Under the pieces are notes generated by a model. The model was not told where the DNA came from and searched no databases. It saw only the letters and a program-made list of their open reading frames with translations. A stretch of 5,675 nt of DNA, taken from contig JAEKKE010000250.1 in the NCBI GenBank assembly GCA_019510535.1, positions 1 through 5,675 of the forward strand. Direction: 5' to 3'. Below, one piece after another: positions 1 through 5,529 of this stretch. Source of the stretch: Acidobacteriota bacterium (GTDB lineage: Bacteria; Acidobacteriota; Terriglobia; Terriglobales; Acidobacteriaceae). Each line of letters begins with the position of its first letter. Position 1 is the stretch's first letter. The translations under genes were made by a program, and so were the position numbers.

Positions 1-19
1 CCTGGCATTATCGCGGAAA

Positions 20-38
20 AGGGCTGAAGGCCCGCCCT
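20..38. repeat. Short GC-rich inverted repeat
   Basis: The segment can fold as GGGC (21-24) with GCCC (30-33) around a 5-nt loop, or alternatively as AGGGC (20-24) with GCCCT (34-38). It lies in non-coding DNA at the left edge. From memory, similar GGGCT...AGCCC-type motifs are scattered between genes in acidobacterial genomes, but the stem here is short. It could be part of the 3' region of a gene outside the window. Confidence 0.3.
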
Positions 39-120
39 ATAGTTGTTCATCCAGCTCATCGAAGTTGCGGCTTGTTCCTGCGTCGTATGGTCAACGAGGC
101 ACCCACTTAAGGGACACTGC

Positions 121-147
121 AGGCAAAAGCATCGCGCAAAGCGCGAT
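121..147 (-). terminator. Possible intrinsic terminator after the M28 gene
   Basis: Read on the minus strand, the 7-bp GC-rich stem ATCGCGC-TTT-GCGCGAT is followed by GCTTTTGCC, a short T run. It lies about 110 nt past the peptidase stop codon, with the larger hairpin 149-179 before it. The U tract is only four bases and starts two bases after the stem, so termination would be weak. The hairpin may instead be only a dispersed repeat. Confidence 0.3.
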
Positions 148-179
148 ACCCCACCCTTTGTCTTCGACAAAGAATGGGG
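131..179. repeat. Two adjacent intergenic hairpins
   Basis: Two stem-loops lie one base apart. The first (131-147) is a perfect 7-bp stem, ATCGCGC/GCGCGAT, around AAA. The second (149-179) is a 14-position stem, CCCCACCCTTTGTC against GACAAAGAATGGGG, with 12 of 14 positions paired and a TTC loop. The two mismatches sit in the CCC/GAA part of the stem. The pair lies downstream of the M28 peptidase stop codon and just before the octamer array. It looks like a dispersed intergenic palindrome of the REP-like kind, possibly also acting at the end of the peptidase transcript. The structure is directly visible; the repeat-family membership is inference. Confidence 0.6.
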
Positions 180-189
180 CAACGAGACA

Positions 190-242
190 ATTCAACGATT
201 CAACGATTCAACGATTCAACGATTCAACCATTCAACCATTCA
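190..242 (+). repeat. Tandem 8-bp repeat array (ATTCAACG/ATTCAACC)
   Basis: Four perfect ATTCAACG units (190-221) are followed by two ATTCAACC units (222-237) and a partial ATTCA (238-242), with no spacers. The array is A+T-rich against GC-rich surroundings and ends 12 bp before the peptidase stop codon. Because the unit is 8 bp, all three frames encode the same kind of octapeptide periodicity (for example TIQRFNDS), so open frames through it are artefacts. Related, more diverged units occur at 1951-1982 and 2018-2048 on the other side of the peptidase gene. Confidence 0.92.
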
Positions 243-254
243 GCAAGAGCGTGC

Positions 255-1925
255 CTACTTGGCCGCGGGGTACAGTCCCTCCAGCGGCTTCGGCGCACTG
301 AGATTCACCATCTTCCTCGGCATCATGGCGTCGCGTTGGGATGCATTCCATAGAAAGATCGCCATGATGGTTGCGGCCTGACGCAGGTCAGGTTCCGAAA
401 GCCGCTCGTAGGTATCGAGCGCGGTGTGATGGCTGCGGGTCTCGTAGTCGCGTGGATCCTGGATGAACTGGAAGCCCGGGAGTCCGGCCTGGTCGAAGCT
501 GACGTGATCGGTTGCACCGGTCGCGCGTTCCGAGATGGTGGTGAAGCCAAGGTCTTTTACTGGCTCCATCCACTGGCGGAAGATGCTTGCGGCTTCGCTG
601 TTGCCCTCGGCATAGATACCCAGGAACTTGCCAGTGCCGTTGTCCATGTTGAAGTAGGCATCGAAGTTCGCATAGTCGGCCTTTGGAGACACGCTGCTCG
701 GCAGCATCACGAATGCAGGAAGGTTCTTGTACTTCTCTCCTTCGGGATACTTCATGCTGGCCAGGTGATTCACGACGTAGCCGCGCGATCCGTAGATGCC
801 CTGCTCCTCACCGCCCCACAGCGCGACACGGATGGTCCGTCGCGGCTTGAGGTCGAGCGCCTTCAGAATGCGCAGCGCCTCCATAGCCACCACCACGCCC
901 GCGCCGTCATCGGTGGCGCCGGTGCCGGCGATCCAGCTATCAAGATGACCGCCGGCCATGACGATCTGATCCTTTAGCGCAGGATCGGTGCCTGGAAGAT
1001 CGGCGACCACGTTCAACCCATCGACCTTGTCGCCCGTGAACTCCGTCTGGATGTTGATGCGCACGCTTACCGGAACCTTGTGTTCGAGCAGGCGTGACAT
1101 ACGCAGGAAGGATTCCGTATTGATCACGGCGCCTGGAATCATCTGCCTGTGCTCCGGTTTGAAGACAAACCAGCCGAAGCCCGCCGTGCTGGTGTCGTCG
1201 TGCAGAGCTCCGTTGCTTCCGCCTGGAATCAGTGCGGCGACAGTGTGCTCGGCGGCAAAGAACTTCGCAAGGTCCTCTTTGAAGGTCGTAAAACGCTTGC
1301 CCCAGTAATCGGGATCGGTGGGCAGTACATCCGTCTCGCCCTGGTCGCCGTCCAGCGGGAATTCGGAAAGGTGCTGCAGCTTCGCGGCATCGTAGCTCTC
1401 GATTGGTGCCGGCGGATTGGGCGACGTTTTCGGGGCGTCTCCGTAGAGAACCACCTTCCCGGCAAGCTTGCCCTTCCACTTATCAAGGTCTGCCGGGGTG
1501 CGCAGCGTGGGCACGGCAATCACCTCGGCCGTTATCTCTCCCTTGGTCGCCGGCGACCAGGGACCGGCCTGGGCCAGCATGGTCGCGGTTCCGGGTTGCG
1601 TCATCAGCACCGAGGTACCGATCTGGCGCCATCCCATGCCGGTCTCGCCAAAGCTCTCCGTATGGGCATTCACCAGCCCCATGTGCTTGAACTGGTCGAC
1701 GGACCAGTCGGCGGCCTTCTGATAGTCCGGCGAGAAGGTCAGACGCGGACCGGAGAGATCGAAGAGCGCTCCCGCGTACTCCATCACGTGCGACCGGCCG
1801 ATGCCCTCCTCGCGGATACGGGCGATGGTCGCGAGGTCGAGTGTCTCCGGCTGGGTTGTGGAGGATCTGTCAGCAGCGAACGCCGTCAGGCTCAGGGCGA
1901 GAGGAAGGACAAAATACCGGTGCAT
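255..1925 (-). CDS. Secreted M28-family metallopeptidase (carboxypeptidase Q/aminopeptidase-like)
   Basis: This 556-residue protein is a zinc-dependent exopeptidase of family M28, probably acting outside the cytoplasmic membrane on peptides. Residues 1-17 form a signal peptide: MHR, then a hydrophobic core, then an AFA|AD cleavage site. Residues about 100-280 form an insert resembling a protease-associated domain. The catalytic domain follows. By alignment to the family, metal ligands are H327 (GGHLDSW), bridging D339 (ATDDGAG), E374 with general base E373 (WGGEEQG), D428 (NMDNGTG) and H500 (SHHTALDTYERL). The conserved TDHxxF motif is at 472-477. All ligands are present, so the enzyme should be active. 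The frame stays open upstream to 2027, but those 34 codons run through octamer repeats, while the ATG at 1925 begins a clean signal peptide, so I start there. There is no Shine-Dalgarno before this ATG. The gene appears monocistronic and divergent from yceD. Substrate specificity cannot be read from the sequence. Confidence 0.95.
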   Translation of the reverse strand: MHRYFVLPLALSLTAFAADRSSTTQPETLDLATIARIREEGIGRSHVMEYAGALFDLSGPRLTFSPDYQKAADWSVDQFKHMGLVNAHTESFGETGMGWRQIGTSVLMTQPGTATMLAQAGPWSPATKGEITAEVIAVPTLRTPADLDKWKGKLAGKVVLYGDAPKTSPNPPAPIESYDAAKLQHLSEFPLDGDQGETDVLPTDPDYWGKRFTTFKEDLAKFFAAEHTVAALIPGGSNGALHDDTSTAGFGWFVFKPEHRQMIPGAVINTESFLRMSRLLEHKVPVSVRINIQTEFTGDKVDGLNVVADLPGTDPALKDQIVMAGGHLDSWIAGTGATDDGAGVVVAMEALRILKALDLKPRRTIRVALWGGEEQGIYGSRGYVVNHLASMKYPEGEKYKNLPAFVMLPSSVSPKADYANFDAYFNMDNGTGKFLGIYAEGNSEAASIFRQWMEPVKDLGFTTISERATGATDHVSFDQAGLPGFQFIQDPRDYETRSHHTALDTYERLSEPDLRQAATIMAIFLWNASQRDAMMPRKMVNLSAPKPLEGLYPAAK

Positions 1926-1934
1926 TGTGAAGGA

Positions 1935-1940
1935 ATCATA
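1935..1940 (-). promoter_or_regulatory. Candidate -10 element (TATGAT) for the M28 gene
   Basis: On the minus strand TATGAT matches five of six bases of the sigma-70 -10 consensus and ends 9 nt before the ATG at 1925. Transcription from it would start within about three bases of the start codon, giving a leaderless or nearly leaderless mRNA, in keeping with the missing Shine-Dalgarno. No convincing -35 hexamer lies at 16-18 bp, where octamer-repeat sequence sits instead. This rests on pattern matching only. Confidence 0.3.
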
Positions 1941-1950
1941 AACGGAGGGA

Positions 1951-1982
1951 AATTGAATGATGGAATAACGGAATGATTGAAT
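1951..1982 (-). repeat. Diverged 8-bp repeat array, left arm of intergenic inverted repeat
   Basis: Read on the minus strand this is four contiguous octamers: ATTCAATC (1982-1975), ATTCCGTT (1974-1967), ATTCCATC (1966-1959) and ATTCAATT (1958-1951). They share ATTC and the 8-bp period with the array at 190-242 but are degenerate. Positions 1952-1965 form a perfect 14-bp inverted repeat with 2019-2032. The array sits about 26 bp upstream of the peptidase start codon. Confidence 0.8.
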
Positions 1983-2017
1983 AATGCCGCCAATCAGCAG
2001 GAGAGGCGGTCTCTGTC

Positions 2018-2049
2018 CTTCCATCATTCAATCCTTCATCATTCAATCC
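2018..2049 (+). repeat. ATTCAATC repeat pair, right arm of intergenic inverted repeat
   Basis: The units are CTTCCATC (2018-2025), ATTCAATC (2026-2033), CTTCATC (2034-2040, one base short) and ATTCAATC (2041-2048). This makes a 13-bp direct repeat CATCATTCAATCC at 2022-2034 and 2037-2049, with a 15-bp period. Positions 2019-2032 are the exact reverse complement of 1952-1965. A smaller stem, CCGCC (1987-1991) with GGCGG (2005-2009), is nested between the arms. The repeat ends about 36 bp before the yceD start, where promoter -35 or operator sequences would lie. Confidence 0.8.
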
Positions 2050-2059
2050 CCTCCGGGTG

Positions 2060-2065
2060 GATAAT
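2060..2065 (+). promoter_or_regulatory. Candidate -10 element (GATAAT) for the yceD-rpmF-plsX operon
   Basis: GATAAT matches five of six bases of TATAAT and would place the transcript start near 2072, just at the yceD ribosome binding site. No good -35 hexamer is visible at 16-18 bp; the octamer repeats occupy that stretch. If the element is real, the ATG at 2064 lies upstream of the transcript and cannot be the start codon. Weak evidence. Confidence 0.25.
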
Positions 2066-2070
2066 GGGGA

Positions 2071-2076
2071 AGGGAG
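2071..2076 (+). promoter_or_regulatory. Shine-Dalgarno of yceD
   Basis: AGGGAG stands 8 nt before GTG at 2085. This decides the start in favour of GTG 2085 over the in-frame ATG at 2064, whose upstream sequence (CTCCGGGTGGATA) has no good Shine-Dalgarno. Confidence 0.6.
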
Positions 2077-2084
2077 AAACACTA

Positions 2085-2630
2085 GTGCTCATTACGCCGC
2101 TGTTACTGGAAAAAGAGCCACTGGAGCTGGACGAGAAGCTTCCCGCGCTTGACTATGCTCCGGATGTCCGCCAGGTGGGTGATCTGGCCGTAAACGGCCG
2201 GGCGGAGCTGCTGGCGGAGCATCGTGGACCTCGCGAGATTGTGCAGGATATCCGTCTCCGGGCCAAATACTCCGGCGACTTCGAGGTGCTCTGCGCCCGG
2301 TGCGTCGACCCGGTTTCCCAGCACATCGAGGGCGAGTTCGACCTGCTGTTCCGTCCCACCGGAATCGATGGGGAACAGGGAGAACGATCCATTTCGGAGG
2401 CGGAGACCGAAATCGGGTATTATGAAGAGAGCGGCCTCGTGCTGGAGGACGTCGTGCGGGAACAGGTGTTACTCTCCCTGCCCGGACGGACGCTCTGTCG
2501 CGAAGACTGCAAAGGACTTTGCCCGCGTTGCGGACAGAATCTGAACCAGGGAAGCTGTGACTGCGAGGACCGTACGGTCGATCCGCGGTGGAACGCTCTC
2601 GCAGATCTGGCCAGCCGGATGAAATCTTGA
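2085..2630 (+). CDS. yceD: YceD/DUF177 family protein
   Basis: This 181-residue protein belongs to the YceD (DUF177) family, linked in bacteria and plastids to 23S rRNA accumulation and ribosome assembly; the exact role is not settled. The N-terminus (MLITPLLLEKEPLELDEKLP) is typical, as is the central CARC (C70, C73). The C-terminal Cys cluster is C138, C142, C146, C149, C158 and C160, in CREDCKGLCPRCGQNLNQGSCDC, followed by DPRWNAL (166-172). The CxxxC/CxxC pattern suggests metal binding. The length is normal for the family. The start is GTG 2085 with AGGGAG 8 nt upstream. It is the first gene of a yceD-rpmF-plsX operon; the 79-bp gap to rpmF is wide enough for a secondary promoter, but none is clear. 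The gene symbol follows the E. coli name for this position and family. Confidence 0.92.
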   Translation: MLITPLLLEKEPLELDEKLPALDYAPDVRQVGDLAVNGRAELLAEHRGPREIVQDIRLRAKYSGDFEVLCARCVDPVSQHIEGEFDLLFRPTGIDGEQGERSISEAETEIGYYEESGLVLEDVVREQVLLSLPGRTLCREDCKGLCPRCGQNLNQGSCDCEDRTVDPRWNALADLASRMKS

Positions 2631-2709
2631 AAATCTCAAGGATTGTGCCGTAGAAGCGTGCGGAGAACTGATAAGCGCGCCACTGCGGTGATGTGAAAGG
2701 AACATTGCC

Positions 2710-2895
2710 ATGCCGAATCCGAAACGGCGCCACTCCAAGCAGCGCACAGCGAAGCGCCGCAGCCACGACTTCCTCGTTCCCACGGGCGTTTCCGAGTGCC
2801 CGAACTGCCATGAGCGTAAGCTGCCCCACCGTGCGTGCCCGAAGTGCGGCACCTACAAGGGCCGCGAAGTTCTCGCAGTAAAGAGCGAAGCCTAA
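2710..2895 (+). CDS. rpmF: 50S ribosomal protein L32 (zinc-ribbon form)
   Basis: This 61-residue basic protein of the large ribosomal subunit matches bL32. It has the hallmark N-terminus MPNPKRRHSKQRTAKRRSHD and a four-cysteine zinc ribbon, CPNC (C30, C33) and CPKCG (C43, C46). This is the C+ zinc-binding form; paralogues lacking the cysteines replace it under zinc starvation in some bacteria. The length is usual. AAAGGA at 2696-2701 lies 8 nt before the ATG, a good ribosome binding site for a highly expressed protein. Placement between yceD and plsX matches the widely conserved gene order. No second start is plausible. Confidence 0.98.
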   Translation: MPNPKRRHSKQRTAKRRSHDFLVPTGVSECPNCHERKLPHRACPKCGTYKGREVLAVKSEA

Positions 2896-2928
2896 CGTTC
2901 GACATCTGAAAGAGACCCCTGGCGCTGA

Positions 2929-3957
2929 ATGTTGATTGATATCGTTCTGGACGCGATGGGCTCTGATAAGGCCCCCGAGCCCGAGCTTCGTGGGGCCATC
3001 CTTGCCTGCCGTCATCTGCCGGTCAGGGTCCACCTCGTTGGGCCCCAGGACGTTCTGCGCCCTGCTCTTCATCAGCATCTGCGTGGCGAGAAGCTTCCGA
3101 TCGAGATCGTCCACGCCAGTGAATGGATCAGCATGGAGGATAAGGCGGCGCAGGCCGTCCGCTCCAAGCGCGACTCCTCCATGCGTGTCGGCCTGAAGAT
3201 GGTCCGCGAAGGCCGCGCCGCCGGCTTCTTTACCGCCGGTAACACCGGCGCCGCCATGGCCACCGCCAAGATGGTGCTGGGCAGCCTGCAAGGTGTCGAC
3301 CGCCCGGCGCTGGCGACGATTCTGCCCACCCAGACCGGTCTTCCCTGCCTACTGCTGGATGTGGGCGCGAATGTCGACTCCGAGCCGAGAAACCTGCTGG
3401 ACTTCGCCATCATGGGCAAGGTCTACAGTGAACAGGTGCTGAAGACCCGAGACACCTCCGTTGGCCTGCTGTCGATCGGCGAAGAGGACTCCAAAGGCAA
3501 TACGCTCACCCGCGAGACCCTGCCGCTGCTGCGCGACCTGTTGGGACGGAACTTTATCGGCAATGTCGAAGGGCGCGATCTCTACAACGGACGCGCTGAC
3601 GTCGTCGTCTGCGACGGTTTTATCGGGAACGTCGCTCTCAAAACCAGTGAAGGTCTGGTTAAGCTGGTCACGACCTCGCTTAAGAACTCTTTGAAGTCGA
3701 CCGTAACGTCACAGGTTGGCGCTCTGCTCTCCCGCAAGGCCTTCAACACGTTCAAACATAAGCTCGACTACTCCGAGTACGGTGGCGCTCCTCTGCTGGG
3801 TGTGCGCGGTGTCTGCGCCATCGGCCATGGCAGCTCCAATGAGCGCGCCATCATGAATGGCATTCGCGTCACCGCCGAAGTCGCCCAGGCCAACGTCAAC
3901 GCCCAGATCGAAGCGGCGCTCCGTAACACCAATGGCAACGGCGATATGACGCTGTAG
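2929..3957 (+). CDS. plsX: Phosphate acyltransferase PlsX
   Basis: PlsX transfers the acyl group of acyl-ACP to inorganic phosphate. The acyl-phosphate product is used by PlsY to make 1-acyl-glycerol-3-phosphate, so this is the first step of phospholipid synthesis in most bacteria. The enzyme is soluble and peripherally membrane-associated. The 342 residues are normal length and all signature stretches are present: DAMGSDKAP (8-16), TAGNTGAAMA (102-111), DVGANVDS (144-151), GEEDSKGN (184-191), CDGFIGNVALKTSEG (228-242), YGGAPLLGVRG (284-294) and HGSSN (300-304). It starts 33 bp after rpmF. The Shine-Dalgarno is poor: GAAAGAG at 2908-2914 is 14 nt from the ATG. TTG at 2932 is an in-frame alternative that would shorten the protein by one residue. 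fabH, the usual next gene in many bacteria, is missing; an opposing gene follows 15 bp after the stop codon. Confidence 0.97.
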   Translation: MLIDIVLDAMGSDKAPEPELRGAILACRHLPVRVHLVGPQDVLRPALHQHLRGEKLPIEIVHASEWISMEDKAAQAVRSKRDSSMRVGLKMVREGRAAGFFTAGNTGAAMATAKMVLGSLQGVDRPALATILPTQTGLPCLLLDVGANVDSEPRNLLDFAIMGKVYSEQVLKTRDTSVGLLSIGEEDSKGNTLTRETLPLLRDLLGRNFIGNVEGRDLYNGRADVVVCDGFIGNVALKTSEGLVKLVTTSLKNSLKSTVTSQVGALLSRKAFNTFKHKLDYSEYGGAPLLGVRGVCAIGHGSSNERAIMNGIRVTAEVAQANVNAQIEAALRNTNGNGDMTL

Positions 3958-3972
3958 CACCCTCCATTTCAG

Positions 3973-5271
3973 TTACTTCGCGATCGGAAACCCCAGGTCT
4001 CGGGAGCTTAGACCCGCAGCCGGCCGCAACGGCTTGTCGCGATACATGCGGTCATCGGCGATCTGCAGAAGCTCGGCTACTGTGCCAGCATCCTCGGGAA
4101 ATACCGCCGCTCCCACCGCGGCTTCGACCGAAAATGTATGTCCCTGCACCTCGTAGTCTCTGGCTCCGGCGCGGCGCATCGCCTCCACTAACCGGTCCAC
4201 AGGCTGACCCCGGACAATATCGCCGACGACCACTACGAATTCGTCCCCGCCATACCGCGCCAGCGTATCGGCGCTCCGTACCGCTTTCTTCAGCTCCTCC
4301 ACAAACTGACACAGGATCTGGTCGCCGGCGGCATGGCCGAGGGTATCGTTCACTCGCTTGAAGCCGTTCAGATCCAGCATGACGACGGCCGTACTGCTTC
4401 CGTTTCTCTCCGCCCTCGCCATCGCCTGAGCCAGTCTGTCTTCCAGCAGGCGCCGATTGGGCAGGCCGGTCAGGTCATCATGCAGTGCCAGCGAATGATT
4501 GTGGGCGATCTGCTCATCGAGCAGGACCATCAGCATGCCGACCATGATGATGAACTTCTGCAGATCCCAGAACCGGCTCATGATCGGCCCCCAGAACCCG
4601 GCGTCACTCACAAACGGATGCGTGCCGAAACAGAGGGCCCACAGGGTGAACCCGGCCACAATGGCGAGTTTGCCGGCGCTGCCGCGCTCCAGCATCTGGT
4701 GCATGCTGATGCCGGCAGCGAGAAAGAGCGTCGCCAGCAGCCAGTACACGGCGGCACGGACCTGGTATGTATACAGGAAGCCGATCGCCGGTCCCCAGAT
4801 GAGGAAGCGGAACACGAGATAGGTCCCCAGCCGGCTGGACAAGCTGCTGCGAAAGACCGTCGTCATCAAGACCCCAGTCACCATCGCCCACGCGCAGGAC
4901 ACGTAGTAAGGAGCCATGCTGCCGCGATACTCTGCGCCGTACAGCGCAGCGATGACCACCATCGGCAGCACATTGACCGCGTGCACCATAAACCTGGTTG
5001 TCCAGGGAATCGCATTCCGGTGCGCGCTGTAGACAAAGATCGTCCCGGCAATTACATACGAATCCAGCGCAACGACGTGAAGGAAGCGGTGGTAGGGAGC
5101 ATGCCGCTCATAGAACATCCGTGCGACGCACTCCACCAGGATCCAGAGCATGCCGATCAGCCACAGCCGCACCCGTTCCTGAGGGTGGCGACGCCGGAAG
5201 ACCTCCAGCAGCGCGATCAGCGTTACCAGGGCAACCGTATCCGGAATGAGCTGGGCATTCAGCATCAGCAC
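3973..5271 (-). CDS. Membrane-anchored diguanylate cyclase (GGDEF domain)
   Basis: This 432-residue protein should make cyclic di-GMP from two GTP. Residues 1 to about 252 are hydrophobic and hold roughly eight predicted membrane segments (about 8-25, 34-53, 63-81, 94-112, 121-140, 149-168, 172-190 and 236-252). I do not recognise this part as a named sensor domain. The GGDEF domain spans about 256-415: DDLTGLPNRR (265-274), the metal and nucleotide motif DLNGFKRVNDTLGHAAGD (300-317), the catalytic GGDEF at 341-345, and the allosteric inhibitory I-site RSAD (332-335), correctly placed five residues upstream. Both catalytic and feedback sites are intact, and there is no EAL domain. The start is uncertain: GTG at 5271 or ATG at 5265, with AGGAG (5294-5290) 18 nt from the GTG, too far for normal use; a stop codon at 5295-5293 limits extension. 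It is convergent with plsX and not co-transcribed with neighbours seen here. Confidence 0.95.
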   Translation of the reverse strand: MLMLNAQLIPDTVALVTLIALLEVFRRRHPQERVRLWLIGMLWILVECVARMFYERHAPYHRFLHVVALDSYVIAGTIFVYSAHRNAIPWTTRFMVHAVNVLPMVVIAALYGAEYRGSMAPYYVSCAWAMVTGVLMTTVFRSSLSSRLGTYLVFRFLIWGPAIGFLYTYQVRAAVYWLLATLFLAAGISMHQMLERGSAGKLAIVAGFTLWALCFGTHPFVSDAGFWGPIMSRFWDLQKFIIMVGMLMVLLDEQIAHNHSLALHDDLTGLPNRRLLEDRLAQAMARAERNGSSTAVVMLDLNGFKRVNDTLGHAAGDQILCQFVEELKKAVRSADTLARYGGDEFVVVVGDIVRGQPVDRLVEAMRRAGARDYEVQGHTFSVEAAVGAAVFPEDAGTVAELLQIADDRMYRDKPLRPAAGLSSRDLGFPIAK

Positions 5272-5529
5272 GTTACTAAGTAGGCCGGTCTCCTATGCCA
5301 TACCCGAAAAGCTTACCTTACGTGCATGGCTCGACCTTCATTTCCATCGAAGCAGTCTGGGTCTCCGTCCCCTTTAGGGAAGGTGGGCAACACTCAATCC
5401 CTTTCCGATCGGTATGACGATATGGGCAACCAACAGCAGATCGAGTTGAGTCGGAGCACTGATCGCCATCAAGAACGAACAACGGACTGCGGTACCATAG
5501 GGCGGCTCTAGTAAGCTGGGAGCGCATTT
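5272..5529. other. Divergent intergenic region without recognised genes
   Basis: These 258 bp lie between the divergent cyclase and flavoprotein genes and should carry both promoters. I see no tRNA, riboswitch, strong hairpin or convincing -35/-10 pair. Short open frames on both strands (about 60-70 codons) have arbitrary composition and no ribosome binding sites, so I do not call them. The only clear signal is the flavoprotein ribosome binding site, GGGAG at 5518-5522. The octamer repeats found around the peptidase gene do not occur here. Confidence 0.6.

Noticed and set aside
190..242. CRISPR array
   Set aside because: The units are 8 bp and directly contiguous, with no spacers and no cas genes.
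43..381. Open frames on the plus strand through the 190-242 array
   Set aside because: The frames stay open because the 8-bp repeat lacks stops; they have no ribosome binding site and run antisense into the peptidase gene.
1149..1976. 275-codon plus-strand open frame antisense to the peptidase
   Set aside because: A shadow of a GC-rich gene; it has low-complexity Arg/Gly/His composition and no recognisable family, while the opposite strand has a complete catalytic set.
1926..2027. A 34-residue N-terminal extension of the M28 peptidase
   Set aside because: It translates the octamer repeats (IIQSFRYSIIQFPS) and places the signal peptide internally; ATG 1925 gives a normal secreted enzyme.
2643..2675. 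Secondary promoter for rpmF (TTGTGC with GATAAG)
   Set aside because: The hexamers are about 21 bp apart, too far for a normal sigma-70 promoter, and both match poorly.
2092..3291. 399-codon minus-strand open frame across yceD, rpmF and plsX
   Set aside because: It covers three certain genes on the other strand and has shadow-like composition with no recognisable domain.
3996..4014. GGTCT/AGACC stem near the plsX-cyclase junction as a terminator
   Set aside because: Only 5 bp with a 9-nt loop, no T run on either strand, and it lies inside the cyclase coding region.
4333..5283. 316-codon plus-strand open frame antisense to the cyclase
   Set aside because: Rich in His/Gln/Arg/Pro as expected for the complement of a membrane-protein gene; no family resemblance or ribosome binding site.
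5318..5527. Small genes in the cyclase/flavoprotein intergenic region
   Set aside because: The frames on both strands overlap each other, have no ribosome binding sites and resemble no known protein.
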